A stretch of 64,000 bases of DNA from NCBI GenBank assembly GCA_965227155.1, contig OZ245731.1, forward strand, positions 4,588,001 through 4,652,000, given 5' to 3'. The position numbers were made by a program, and so were the translations under genes. Each line of letters starts with the position of its first letter. The first letter of the stretch is position 1. The notes beneath the pieces were generated by a model. It had not been told where the DNA came from. It was given only the letters and a program-made list of their open reading frames with translations, and did not search any database. The stretch comes from UBA6059 sp965227155. Lineage in GTDB: Bacteria; Bacteroidota; Bacteroidia; Cytophagales; Cyclobacteriaceae. Below are positions 26,012 to 35,428 of the stretch, one piece after another.

Positions 26012-26991
26012 TGTTGAGTTTTTCTTCGATCAACTAAAAGCATCAATCTTTCACCCATTTTTAATATTAAAAAACCTAGTATGTAGAATTTGTAACTTAC
26101 GATTGACATTTCTTTTCGCTTTAATTTCACCCTCTCCCACCCTGAAATTTTTCTTTTAGGTATTGGCGGAGCTATTTTTTTAAGGCTTGGGAAATATTGA
26201 AGATAAACAGGTTCTACTTGCCAATTTTGAACTTGTGCTTCAATTGTATTAATATCAATATTGCTTGTCTCAAATTCTTGTTTCTCAGGAACTCCAATGA
26301 GATCAAATTGCTCTTTAAAAAATCTTAAATCACGATTAATAAAAATATCACCCTGATGCAATACACCAGCTGCAAATCCTTTTAATGCAATTAAAAAGTC
26401 CTGGTCAATTTTAGCTTTTTGTTTCCAAATAGTCATAAATAAATTATATCTATCTCCATGTTTAAAAGCCTGAACAAAACATTTACGAAAAATATCAAAA
26501 TTATATTGATAGTCATCATGAATACCAACTATATAATCTACACTTTTAAATGGATAGCCCAAATTAGCCATTGCATTTAAGGTTCTTGACTCAGGCCTTA
26601 TATCAATCCCCTCTTTTGGAATATGTTTTAATGCATTAGATAGAAATGAAGTGCGATATAAGTGATTGCCAGCCGGTCTAGGGCCACCAAAGAACTTATC
26701 CATAACAAAACCTTGAACTTCCAAAAAATCTGATGGCATAGCCTCTGCAAATTCCAACATTTTTAGAATTGATTTTGGCCTTAGTAGGACATCTGCATCT
26801 ACACAAAACGTCCACTTATAGTTAGCCTTTATCCCCTCTGCGAAAGATTTCGCAAGTGATTTTGAAAAAGGAACTTCTTCAACTATAACAATTTGACTTT
26901 CTGAAACACCTTGTAAAAGAATAAGATTTTTACACAATTTGACTGTTCTCTCATTTGCAGATCTAATTATTACTAAACAATCAAAATTCAT
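26008..26991 (-). CDS. GT-A type glycosyltransferase-like protein
   Basis: 327 residues. The start MNFDCLVIIRSANERTVKLC and WTFCVDADVLLRPKSILKML point to a GT-A fold with a D-x-D motif (DAD), although the rest is far from well-known GT families. VDYIVGIHDDYQYNFDIF may hold the catalytic acidic pair. The C-terminus is basic with one hydrophobic stretch (SYKFYILGFLILKMG) that could bind the membrane. ATGA overlap with the upstream methyltransferase gene. Function inferred mainly from the DAD motif and context. Confidence 0.65.
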   Translation of the reverse strand: MNFDCLVIIRSANERTVKLCKNLILLQGVSESQIVIVEEVPFSKSLAKSFAEGIKANYKWTFCVDADVLLRPKSILKMLEFAEAMPSDFLEVQGFVMDKFFGGPRPAGNHLYRTSFLSNALKHIPKEGIDIRPESRTLNAMANLGYPFKSVDYIVGIHDDYQYNFDIFRKCFVQAFKHGDRYNLFMTIWKQKAKIDQDFLIALKGFAAGVLHQGDIFINRDLRFFKEQFDLIGVPEKQEFETSNIDINTIEAQVQNWQVEPVYLQYFPSLKKIAPPIPKRKISGWERVKLKRKEMSIVSYKFYILGFLILKMGERLMLLVDRRKTQQ

Positions 26992-27653
26992 AATTTTCTA
27001 AAAATACGCTGAAGAATAGAAGGATTCAATTTTTGGACAGAACCTATCCAACTAGCAGCATTTTTTTCAGGCTTTTTGTTTGGGAATTTATTTTCCCATT
27101 TTTCAGGCTTATTAGAAGCTATTACAAACAAATAAGTTCCTGCATTGAAATCATTATTACTTGCCTCATACACTACGGAAAATCCGTTTCTATTGAATAA
27201 CTCTCTAATGCAGGTTGGAGTAAAACGCCAATAATCTAAATATCCATCGTTCTCATGTTGCTCTTGGGCAAAAGGAACAATCAAAATCACCACATCCTTA
27301 CTGAGATCACATAAGTTTTTAAATGCTGTAAAAACATCAAATACATGTTCTAAGGTGGTGTGGTTAAATACTACATCAAATGTTTCTTTTAACGCCTCGT
27401 TCAATGGCTTTTCAAGATCGATTAAATGTTCATTCGTTCTCCCTTCATAGCCTCTAAATGAACCAGGGCTGTAGTTAGATAACCAAAATTCGGATGCATT
27501 TTCAAAATACTGATCATAGGTACTTCCTTGTTTATCAATATTTTCACCCGCAGAAACATTTATAACTTTCCCTTTAAAATAATAAGCGAATTTCCTCAGC
27601 TCATCATTTGACCAAATTCTAGGAAGTCTAAATTTTCTGTCAATTTTTTGCAT
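26988..27653 (-). CDS. SAM-dependent methyltransferase-like protein
   Basis: 221 residues. The fold is suggested by GKVINVSAGENIDKQG in the motif I position, FDVVFNHTTLEHVFDVFTAF (as in Methyltransf_11/23, with the LEH signature) and DVVILIVPFAQEQHE. The glycine-rich loop is degenerate (VSAGEN instead of GxGxG), so SAM binding should be considered tentative. It lies 4 bp from the zinc-finger methyltransferase gene. Confidence 0.7.
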   Translation of the reverse strand: MQKIDRKFRLPRIWSNDELRKFAYYFKGKVINVSAGENIDKQGSTYDQYFENASEFWLSNYSPGSFRGYEGRTNEHLIDLEKPLNEALKETFDVVFNHTTLEHVFDVFTAFKNLCDLSKDVVILIVPFAQEQHENDGYLDYWRFTPTCIRELFNRNGFSVVYEASNNDFNAGTYLFVIASNKPEKWENKFPNKKPEKNAASWIGSVQKLNPSILQRIFRKL

Positions 27654-27657
27654 TAAA

Positions 27658-28542
27658 TTATATTGATTTTACATATAGATGAGGACCTTCTTGAATGTCC
27701 TTTCCTTTAAGAGTTTTTAAGAAGTTGCTTAATCTTCCTCTAATACTCTTAGTTTTTGGTCTTTTTATTTCTTCAAAACCAGTTTCAGCAAGTATTTTTC
27801 TGAAACTATGGACATCAAAATAATTCAAATGGCCAAGTGGATCAAAATCCTTGGATGGAAGTTTACCTTGCTTAATAAGTCTTATTTGATCCTTTACTAT
27901 TTCAATTGGAAAATTAGGAACTGAAATATACCCAATGGCTCCTTCTATTAACAAGCTCCTAAGATTTTTTAAGGCTTCTTTAGGCTTATCCAAATGCTCT
28001 AATACCTGATTGCACATAAATATATCGTAAGGCGCATTTTTCTCAATAAATGCAAATTCTCCACATGGAATTCCATTTCTCTTAGCAAAATCAATTTTTC
28101 TTTGATCTAATTCTAAACCAAATACTTCAACTCCTATACATTTTGCGACTAATAAAAAATCTCCCCAACCGGCGCCATAGTCTAATACTTTTAACGTTGC
28201 ATCTTTATCTGCCAATGCATTAAGATTTTTCCATAGATATACGAGTTGATTTCTTTTCTCTTTTTTGAAAATTTTAGATATACTTTTTTCAGCATCAATT
28301 CCCTCATTGTAATATTTATAAAGCCATTCATTGTTCAAAACCTTGTTAACATAAATCATAGAACAAGATTTACACTGAACAAAATGGTTAATATGATATA
28401 GTACTTGGGGATAATTATGAAACCAATTTGAAAGATAACCTGGATTACTTTTTAAAAGGATTTTCCCATTCATGTCCCCCAAAACTAAACCATCATGTGA
28501 CATGCATACTGGACAATTTCTATTTATAAATATTTCCTTCAT
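27658..28542 (-). CDS. SAM-dependent methyltransferase with N-terminal zinc site
   Basis: 294 residues. The N-terminus has two cysteine pairs, NRNCPVCMSHDG and CKSCSMIYVN, likely a Zn knuckle as in the C-methyltransferase-type sugar enzymes. The SAM core follows: LKVLDYGAGWGDFLLVAK, FGLELDQRKIDFAK and MCNQVLEHLDKPKEAL. It may C- or O-methylate a nucleotide-linked sugar. AT-rich. The next gene starts 4 bp away. Confidence 0.83.
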   Translation of the reverse strand: MKEIFINRNCPVCMSHDGLVLGDMNGKILLKSNPGYLSNWFHNYPQVLYHINHFVQCKSCSMIYVNKVLNNEWLYKYYNEGIDAEKSISKIFKKEKRNQLVYLWKNLNALADKDATLKVLDYGAGWGDFLLVAKCIGVEVFGLELDQRKIDFAKRNGIPCGEFAFIEKNAPYDIFMCNQVLEHLDKPKEALKNLRSLLIEGAIGYISVPNFPIEIVKDQIRLIKQGKLPSKDFDPLGHLNYFDVHSFRKILAETGFEEIKRPKTKSIRGRLSNFLKTLKGKDIQEGPHLYVKSI

Positions 28543-28546
28543 GAAA

Positions 28547-30106
28547 CTACTTAATAATCAATTGATGTACATTATGCGTTAAAGTATCAAATTGATTTGG
28601 ATTCCTGACATCAATTTCATAGTAATCAACCTTTATATTATATCTACCAATCTCATCAAGATAGATTTCCTTTTGGTTATGCCCTTGATAAATATGACTA
28701 GGACTGTAGAATGGTAAATAATCAAAACTCCTATCTGAAGATAATTTATTTCTAACAAATACAGACAAAAAATCAAAAAATACATTTTTGGATTCCTGAT
28801 CAAAATAAACTCTCCCGTTTTGAGCAATTGCATCCTTTAATTTGTGACCCGATAATGGCGATATATCAACCTCATCCCTGGAATAGAAAAAGCTTCCATA
28901 AGTATTGAACAATAAAGGTTTCTCTTCAAGGAAATAAAATCTATTTTGGGCAAATACTACATCATAAGGTGCAAAAAAAGTAGCATCCAATCTAAGGTTC
29001 TCTACTTTAGAAATTTTGGAATCTAATGTAATCGTGTGGAAATTCACTACCCCGGAATCTAACCAACTCAATTTCGTAGCGCCTAAAACAAAACCAAAGA
29101 ATAAAACAATCAATGTAGACAATAAAAAATATCGCAATTGAAAAACACTCCTTATTTCATCCTTAAAAACGAATAATACAGTGGCCATTGCAATCAAAAA
29201 AACCATCCATTTCCAAAAAAATACGCCAGAAGCAAGAAAAATGAAAAGATGCATTGACCACAATAGCCCGACCAAAAATATAGCAAAGAACCTGTGAATA
29301 AAGAAAAATATTACACTTAGCTCCGCAACTAATGTGAGAATTGTTAAAATAGTGTTAAATTGATCTAGTAAGGAAAGTAAAAACTTTTGAGTTTGTGGCC
29401 AGGAATAAAGCCAACCATAAGGTAAGGATGAAAGAAAAAGGTTAGTCACATTATTCTCCCACCAAGCAATTTCAAGCTTTCCATAACCAGCCATAAAATA
29501 CCATATTGAAAACATCCCCCAAATTGAAACGTAAAAAAATGTGGAGTCTAATTTACCAAACGGCCTGACGGAAATCCAAAGAAAGACAAAAAGGATAATA
29601 TCATAAAATATCTGTTTGTCTGTAAAAGTGTAATAAAAAATACTCGGAAATTGCAGTTGTTTGATAAATAACAAAGCGAAGAACCAAAATAACAAAACAA
29701 AAGCAGGTCGATAAAGGGCAAGGATGAATAAAACTATTAAAATTATCCTATCAACCAAATGAAATTGATTGAAATACCAGTTCTTGGGTATAAAAACTGT
29801 ATTGAGAAATATTAGAAATATCGACACAAAATATAAAGCGCTTTCAACTTTACTAAGTCTTTGATTATGAGTGTAGTAATAACTAATAAAACTTAACAAT
29901 ACTACAAGTGCCGTTATTAACAAAAAGAGATTGGATTTTGATAAAAAACCGAAAAACAAATAATCTTCAAAATAGAAAATATCAATATATTTAAAATCTA
30001 TAAATAATTGATTTATATATCTTGATATAAATATTAAAACAAGGCATATAAGTGAATTAAGAATGAACCTATTCCAATTATCTTTTATAACCACCTGTTG
30101 GACCAC
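28547..30106 (-). CDS. HTTM-like multi-span membrane protein, function unknown
   Basis: 519 residues. About eleven membrane helices occupy residues 15-345, followed by a soluble C-terminal domain of about 160 residues. WYFMAGYGKLEIAWWENN and the later helix pairs recall the HTTM fold of vitamin K-dependent gamma-carboxylase relatives, where a Y-x2-AG-x-x-KL motif is common; the catalytic Lys context is only partly matched. The start is a GTG at 30106, overlapping the upstream asnB-like gene by 22 bp; a second GTG at 30094 would shorten that. A role in modifying or handling the polysaccharide is inferred from location only. Confidence 0.55.
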   Translation of the reverse strand: MVQQVVIKDNWNRFILNSLICLVLIFISRYINQLFIDFKYIDIFYFEDYLFFGFLSKSNLFLLITALVVLLSFISYYYTHNQRLSKVESALYFVSIFLIFLNTVFIPKNWYFNQFHLVDRIILIVLFILALYRPAFVLLFWFFALLFIKQLQFPSIFYYTFTDKQIFYDIILFVFLWISVRPFGKLDSTFFYVSIWGMFSIWYFMAGYGKLEIAWWENNVTNLFLSSLPYGWLYSWPQTQKFLLSLLDQFNTILTILTLVAELSVIFFFIHRFFAIFLVGLLWSMHLFIFLASGVFFWKWMVFLIAMATVLFVFKDEIRSVFQLRYFLLSTLIVLFFGFVLGATKLSWLDSGVVNFHTITLDSKISKVENLRLDATFFAPYDVVFAQNRFYFLEEKPLLFNTYGSFFYSRDEVDISPLSGHKLKDAIAQNGRVYFDQESKNVFFDFLSVFVRNKLSSDRSFDYLPFYSPSHIYQGHNQKEIYLDEIGRYNIKVDYYEIDVRNPNQFDTLTHNVHQLIIK

Positions 30107-31872
30107 TTGATTAATATATACAATGAATATAGACCGTGACTTGATAGCTTGTCAAAGCTTAAATCAGGATTTAACCATCCAGCTGTTTTCAAATTTGAGC
30201 TTTGAAATAATCTTTCAATGTTATCTTTACTTATCAAAGTATGGTATGGTAATCCAAAACCCCTTTTAGGCATTTGAAATACTTTTTGAGGTATTTTATT
30301 CTTAAGGGAACGTTGCAATAAAGGCTTTTTCTCATTTTCCACCATATAAACAGAGGGATGTAAATGCCAGGCCCATTCAACCATCTCATGGTCGAGGAAA
30401 GGCACTCTAACTTCAAGAGAATGAGCCATACTAGACCTGTCTGCACGAGTTAGTGCAGCTTCAGGCAAAAATGTGTAAAAATCTAATTCTTGTAAAGTTT
30501 TTATAGTGTTCCGGTTGTCTGGTATAAATTTTTCATATAACCAAAAGACACTTTCCTCATCTAACTCATTTAGTATAGAAGCTGAAAAAAAAGTAGACAA
30601 ATTATATTTACTTGATATAGTATGTGGTAAGTAGCTTTTGTAGTATTTTATTACATCATTTGCCGATGGTCCCTTTAATCTTCTAATAAGAGAACGAAGT
30701 TTACTTGTACTATTTTCCCGCCTTTTAAACTCGTCATATTGATAATACCAATTATACCCTCCAAATACTTCATCTCCACCATCACCTACTAATGCAACCT
30801 TATTCTTTTTACTGGAAAATTGAGATACCAAATAATACGGTATTTTAGAAGAATAAGCATAAGGTTCATCATAAATCTCCATCATTTGTGATATCAATTC
30901 ATCATCTATATGATCTATGAGTTTTAAATGGTGTGTAGTATTAAAATTTTCAGCCATCAGGCCTGCTTCCTTATGTTCTGATCTATCCCAATTCTCAAAA
31001 CCAATAGAAAATGTATCAATGCTTTGATTTAATTGAGTCATTTCACGACAGATTGTACCAGAATCTATTCCTCCGCTGAGAAATAGCCCAACCGGTACAT
31101 CACTTATACAATGTTCCTTTACAGCTTTATGAACGAACTCCTGAGCATTATTTACTGCCTCGTCAATTGGTAAGTAAATATTTTTACTGGTTGGGAGTTT
31201 CCAATATTGATATTCGTTATGTTTCCAACTTTGTGTATCTAATAACAAAAAATGACCTGGCTGTATTTTGTAAACATTTTGCCAAATTGATCTTGGGGCT
31301 GGAATATAAGCATAAGCAAAATAGTCTCTAAGTGCGTTTGCATTTAATGCTCTTTTGAACCAAGAAAATGAAGCGATGGCTTTAAGTTCGGATGAAAAAA
31401 CATATCGATCACTATCATGATACCAATAAATTGGTTTAATACCAAAACGATCCCTGACAACAAACAATTTTTGCTTTGGTTGATCATAAATTATGAAGGC
31501 GAACATACCTTTTAAGTGATTAACGATATCAGTACCCCATTCCTCGTATCCGTGAATAATTACCTCTGAGTCAGAATTTGATATAAACACATGGCCACAT
31601 TGTACCAATATTCTTTTAAGTGATTGAAAGTTATAAATTTCACCATTAAATGTTAACCAAATAGATTTATCCTCATTAGACATAGGTTGCTTGCCTTTAT
31701 CAGATAAGTCTATGATTGAAAGTCTTCTATGCCCAAGGGCAATATGATTGTTGTTAAAAAAATCACTTGAATATCCATCAGGGCCTCTGTGTATCAGAGT
31801 ATCTCTAGCATTATTAAATTCTACACTATTAGTAGATTTATTGTTACTAGCATAAGCAATTATTCCACACAT
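30085..31872 (-). CDS. asnB: Glutamine-hydrolysing asparagine synthase-type amidotransferase (second copy)
   Basis: 595 residues. Ntn glutaminase domain with MCGIIAYASN (Cys2), HRGPDGYSSDF and FNGEIYNFQSL. The synthase domain has FLSGGIDSGTICREM as PP-loop and LVGDGGDEVFGGY. The residues are those of an active enzyme. It differs substantially from the paralogue at 11079, so this is not a recent duplication. Likely amidates a uronic acid or another carboxylated residue of the polysaccharide; asparagine production is the alternative. It follows wzt by 17 bp. Confidence 0.9.
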   Translation of the reverse strand: MCGIIAYASNNKSTNSVEFNNARDTLIHRGPDGYSSDFFNNNHIALGHRRLSIIDLSDKGKQPMSNEDKSIWLTFNGEIYNFQSLKRILVQCGHVFISNSDSEVIIHGYEEWGTDIVNHLKGMFAFIIYDQPKQKLFVVRDRFGIKPIYWYHDSDRYVFSSELKAIASFSWFKRALNANALRDYFAYAYIPAPRSIWQNVYKIQPGHFLLLDTQSWKHNEYQYWKLPTSKNIYLPIDEAVNNAQEFVHKAVKEHCISDVPVGLFLSGGIDSGTICREMTQLNQSIDTFSIGFENWDRSEHKEAGLMAENFNTTHHLKLIDHIDDELISQMMEIYDEPYAYSSKIPYYLVSQFSSKKNKVALVGDGGDEVFGGYNWYYQYDEFKRRENSTSKLRSLIRRLKGPSANDVIKYYKSYLPHTISSKYNLSTFFSASILNELDEESVFWLYEKFIPDNRNTIKTLQELDFYTFLPEAALTRADRSSMAHSLEVRVPFLDHEMVEWAWHLHPSVYMVENEKKPLLQRSLKNKIPQKVFQMPKRGFGLPYHTLISKDNIERLFQSSNLKTAGWLNPDLSFDKLSSHGLYSLYILIKWSNRWL

Positions 31873-31889
31873 TGGTTATAACTAAATTG

Positions 31890-33089
31890 TTATTCGGACA
31901 GTTTATTAATACCAATTATTGGTTTTGCAAAAATAGGTGCATATCCATCCTTATCATTGTAAACAGAAAAGCTCGTTAGATTATCAACTGCAGCTACAAA
32001 ATCACCACGTTTACCATTTAGTACTACAGCATTAACATAGAATTTCCCTGTTTTAAACAAAATGTTTTTAAAGCTTAAAATAATTTCATAACGACCATTG
32101 GATGTAAAGCTAACGTCTTCATCTATTTGTAATGCACTATTTAATTCATTGTCTACAAACACTAACATCAACCTATTCATAGTCAAATGAACAAAGTTCT
32201 TCACATTTACATGAATGATTATATTAAATGGTTGACCACTACTAAATGAAAGTTTTGGTTGTAGATATTCGTCTGCAATTTTACCTAATTCAATATATAC
32301 TAAATCTGACCTAAAGATCCTTGCATCAATAGTATTACTAATATTTGCCAGGTAATCCGCAATCGCGGAACTTGTTTTATTATCATAATTTAAAATACAT
32401 CCATTTTTTAATAGTAATACATCATCACAAATTCTTGCTACCTGAGCCATAGAATGAGACACAAAAATGACTGCAGTGTTTTCAAGCAATTCTGAAATTT
32501 TATTAAAACATTTAAGTCTGAAGGAAGCATCACCTACAGCTAAAACTTCATCTAAAATAAGAATATCTGGCTTCATTTGTGCAGCAATTGCAAAGCCTAG
32601 CCTCACTTTCATTCCAGAACTATAATTTTGAACTGGTGTCTCTACAAAATCACCAATATCTGAAAAAGCGACGATTTCATCAAATTTCAGATCAATATCC
32701 TTTTTGGAAAAGCCTAATACTGCACCGTTATTATAAATATTTTCTCTACCCGTTAACACCGGATTAAATCCTGCACCTAATTCGATCAATGCACCAACCT
32801 TTCCCCGCATTTCAATACGTCCATTGTCTGGTTTAATAAGCCCGTTTAGCATTTTAAGCAATGTACTTTTTCCTGCACCATTGTGACCAATTAAACCTAG
32901 ACATTTACCCCTTTTGAGTTCAAAACTGACATCTGATACAGCCCAGAACTCATCTTTTCTTAGACCATCAAATGGCTTGTATCCAAGTAGGCTCCGCCCA
33001 ATATCCAACATGCCATACCACAAACTACGCTTCAAGTCTTTACAGAACTTTTTGGAAACGCCATCTACTTTAACCAGTACTTCACTCAT
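31890..33089 (-). CDS. wzt: ABC exporter ATP-binding protein (Wzt-like) with C-terminal carbohydrate-binding domain
   Basis: 399 residues. Residues 1-250 are the nucleotide-binding domain: Walker A GLIGHNGAGKSTLLKML, signature YSSGMKVRLGFAIA, Walker B PDILILDEVLAVGD. Residues 270-399 form a beta-rich domain as in E. coli O9a Wzt, which recognises the finished chain end before export. With the permease at 33138 it forms the exporter that moves the lipid-linked polymer across the inner membrane. The C-terminal domain suggests the chain carries a terminal modification, which would fit the many methyltransferases. Confidence 0.93.
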   Translation of the reverse strand: MSEVLVKVDGVSKKFCKDLKRSLWYGMLDIGRSLLGYKPFDGLRKDEFWAVSDVSFELKRGKCLGLIGHNGAGKSTLLKMLNGLIKPDNGRIEMRGKVGALIELGAGFNPVLTGRENIYNNGAVLGFSKKDIDLKFDEIVAFSDIGDFVETPVQNYSSGMKVRLGFAIAAQMKPDILILDEVLAVGDASFRLKCFNKISELLENTAVIFVSHSMAQVARICDDVLLLKNGCILNYDNKTSSAIADYLANISNTIDARIFRSDLVYIELGKIADEYLQPKLSFSSGQPFNIIIHVNVKNFVHLTMNRLMLVFVDNELNSALQIDEDVSFTSNGRYEIILSFKNILFKTGKFYVNAVVLNGKRGDFVAAVDNLTSFSVYNDKDGYAPIFAKPIIGINKLSE

Positions 33090-33137
33090 TAGATAACATA
33101 TGCCATTGTAATATTTAAACTAAATGATTGATTATGT

Positions 33138-33977
33138 CTAACTGCCAGCCCTTTCAATTATTACAGGCAAGGCAATTCTAACAGCCACTAGCGCTATAAA
33201 AAAGCTTATAAAGATGATAATTGACCAGATAATTAATTCATGATGCATAGTGAAATCGTAGCCTCCCAACAAGCTTCTGGCTCTCTCTAAATATGGAGTG
33301 ACGGGATTGACACCTTGTAGCCAACCTAGTGTGCCGCCCTCTCGCAATGGGTATATAACAGGTGTAAGGTACATCGCAAAAGGTAATACAATAGGCAGTG
33401 CCTTACCAATATCAGTGTAAAGTAAACCAATAGGCGCTAACCCTACACCAATCACAAGACCTGTCATAATTAATCCCAAAGCTATAAAAAAAGCATACAA
33501 AAACATGATGTTGGGTGGGTAACCCAATAACCAAAGTACTGGGATCAAAACCAATAATTTTAAGACAAAGCTGAAAATCAAATCATATAAAGCGGCAAGT
33601 ATAATAGCTTCCCTGGGAAAATTCAGCTTTGTCATCATACCCATAGCACCCTGAAATCGTTGTAATGGTTTATTGATAGCCTCAGCAAACAAACTCCACA
33701 ATATTGTTCCACATAATGTGAATCCTGCATAAGCCATAGGTGTGTCGGCAATGGCCACTACTTTTTGACCATTAAGAAAAATCCATATACCGGCAGTAGC
33801 TAAAGACGGCAAAAATAACCAAATTATGCCGAGGTAGGACTTTCTGTAGCTGGCCTTTAAATCCCGGATAAAAAGCCTTCGAGCCAATTCCCGACCTTCC
33901 TTAAACCCTTCTATAATATCTTTAAAAATCCTTCCAAGGCTTTCTTCTCTGCGGGGAGTGTATATTTTTATTTGCAT
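33138..33977 (-). CDS. wzm: ABC-2 type polysaccharide export permease (Wzm-like)
   Basis: 279 residues with six membrane helices (first near AGIWIFLN, last near IIIFISFFIALVAVRIAL). The N-terminal cytoplasmic stretch LFIRDLKASYRKSYLGIIW is the interface helix of ABC-2 permeases of the TagG/Wzm group. Partner of the Wzt-like ATPase 48 bp downstream. The start ATG at 33977 lies inside the end of a truncated upstream permease remnant (10-bp overlap). Confidence 0.92.
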   Translation of the reverse strand: MQIKIYTPRREESLGRIFKDIIEGFKEGRELARRLFIRDLKASYRKSYLGIIWLFLPSLATAGIWIFLNGQKVVAIADTPMAYAGFTLCGTILWSLFAEAINKPLQRFQGAMGMMTKLNFPREAIILAALYDLIFSFVLKLLVLIPVLWLLGYPPNIMFLYAFFIALGLIMTGLVIGVGLAPIGLLYTDIGKALPIVLPFAMYLTPVIYPLREGGTLGWLQGVNPVTPYLERARSLLGGYDFTMHHELIIWSIIIFISFFIALVAVRIALPVIIERAGS

Positions 33978-34264
33978 TTACATCTACAATTTTCATTAAG
34001 GTTGATCCCATCCATAAAAAATCCTTTATCCCTAACAATAGAAGCAATTTTACCAAAAACAATAAACTGGATCAAAGAGGTAAGAATGGGCTGAATGACA
34101 AACCACAAAGGCCCAAGTACAGTCTGTTTGTATACAGCAACAATATCCCTGCGGATAAACAACATCAATAAATCCCGGTATTGATAAATTTCCCTGAAGT
34201 TAAGCTCAAACAAGCTTTTCTTGGAGGTGATTTCAAATAACCATTCGTCTGTCTTAGCTTTCAA
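33968..34264 (-). pseudogene. Truncated second ABC-2 permease (N-terminal relic)
   Basis: 98 residues. Residues 1-74 (EWLFEITSKKSLFELNFREIY and LLMLFIRRDIVAVYKQTVLGP, then two short hydrophobic stretches) match the N-terminus of a typical Bacteroidota Wzm-type permease of about 280 residues. After FGKIASI the sequence leaves the family and ends in GINLNENCRCKCK. Only one membrane helix remains, so it cannot function as a permease. It runs into the complete permease gene. It looks like a relic of an earlier exporter left when the locus was exchanged, or of a deletion between two permease genes. Confidence 0.75.
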
Positions 34265-34600
34265 TCTTTAGACTTTAATTATAGAGTTTATACGGATAAT
34301 CTTTAATATCACAATACTTCAGTTGCTCATCAGAAGACAAGGAACTAACTGCTATCACTCAGAGCTCTATACGAGTAACTCTGAGTGGTTTCGTAAATAC
34401 ATTTCCGTAATCAGAATCATCAAAACATCAGTGTATCAATATTTCCACCCCTAACCCTGCCAGCGGGGGACAAATTATCTTTCTGAATTCTCTCTGAGTA
34501 ACTATGATTGGGTTTAAGTAAATTCTTTCATCCGATCCCAACCGTCTGAGTGTCCTATCCACAATTCCACCTTTCCCCAACTCCACAATTCCTCATAAGT
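34265..34600. other. Repeat-containing intergenic stretch
   Basis: 336 bp without a gene. It holds a hairpin with arms CACTCAGAG and CTCTGAGTG at 34356-34387, and a stretch of the 'ATCCGA...GTCTGAGTGTCC...TCCACAATTCC' phrase (34530-34595) that recurs in other gaps of the window. It separates the exporter block from the DUF2442/DUF4160 pair and may carry the promoter of the exporter-glycosyltransferase run. Confidence 0.55.
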
Positions 34601-34852
34601 TTATTTCGTCTTTACTCCTACTTGTATTTGACCTAGCTCATATAAATATTCAGGAGCCACGTCAAGACCATTGCTCCATTCCAATGTTCCTCTTACGAGA
34701 CCAAATTGTTTGAATTCACTTATAGATTCTAAACTTTGATAAGCGGGCTTTTTGATTAACTCAGTCAGGTCAACAGGCATACGCTCGCCATTACTGTAAG
34801 TAATGTCCAAATTATATTGACCGGTATATTCAACATCAATTATCCTAGTCAT
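34601..34852 (-). CDS. DUF2442 domain protein
   Basis: 83 residues spanning a whole DUF2442 domain: RIIDVEYTGQYNLDITYSNG, then VDLTELI, and LEWSNGLDVAPEYLYEL near the end. DUF2442 proteins are small and commonly encoded beside a DUF4160 partner, as here, in pairs that resemble toxin-antitoxin modules. No enzymatic motif is visible. It shares a 4-bp overlap with the DUF4160 gene, so the two are translated together. Confidence 0.85.
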   Translation of the reverse strand: MTRIIDVEYTGQYNLDITYSNGERMPVDLTELIKKPAYQSLESISEFKQFGLVRGTLEWSNGLDVAPEYLYELGQIQVGVKTK

Positions 34853-35103
34853 AATGGTTTTATTTTTGTTATCGGCAATCCTTGCTGAGCCAGGTTCCAG
34901 GCTTTTCTTAGATCATCTATATGACCCCTTGCCCATAGTTCGACTCTATTAATCACTTTACATGGGGCTTTTCCTTCACCAATATAACCATCCAGATACA
35001 TAATACATTCATATTCACCATAAGTAAATTGAAAATGTGGGGGATTATGATCTAATCCGTACATATAAATGATAATACCATAGAATCTGCAAAGCTCAGC
35101 CAT
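34849..35103 (-). CDS. DUF4160 domain protein
   Basis: 84 residues, whole DUF4160: ELCRFYGIIIYMYGLDHNPP with HFQFTYGEYE (the conserved His-rich segment), then VELWARGHIDDLRKAWNLA. Paired with DUF2442 immediately downstream. Such pairs are widespread in genomes as accessory two-gene units of uncertain role, often suspected toxin-antitoxin. It lies outside the sugar pathway and is probably a passenger in this repeat-rich stretch. Confidence 0.85.
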   Translation of the reverse strand: MAELCRFYGIIIYMYGLDHNPPHFQFTYGEYECIMYLDGYIGEGKAPCKVINRVELWARGHIDDLRKAWNLAQQGLPITKIKPL

Positions 35104-35341
35104 TTTTATTTACTCATTTGGAAACCTACTTTAGCTAGTATTTACGTTTCTATATCCCTGGCTTCTGAATACCCAAACCATTTAATCAATTCAATCTGAT
35201 CTCTGTAGTCTACCGCCCTGGTTAGTGTACTCACTAACCATCTAATCTTACCATAGAAATATTCTGTAATCCGAACCATCCTATCCCGATAGTCACGATC
35301 ATTATCGGGATCGGGATCTGAGTGTCCATTACTTAAATTTC

Positions 35342-35428
35342 ATCCATCATAGCTTTCTTGTCCGCTATAGCTTTTTTATCCATCGTAGCTTTAGCGTAGA
35401 TGGAAGCGAAGGCGGAAGCGTAGATGGA
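35342..35428. repeat. Long direct repeat DR-A (left copy)
   Basis: Bases 35360-35416 are identical over 57 bp to 37782-37838, with similar flanks on both sides. The unit contains inverted segments (CCATC near the left end, GATGG near the right). The two copies are in the same orientation and bracket the gmd-fcl pair. Confidence 0.88.
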
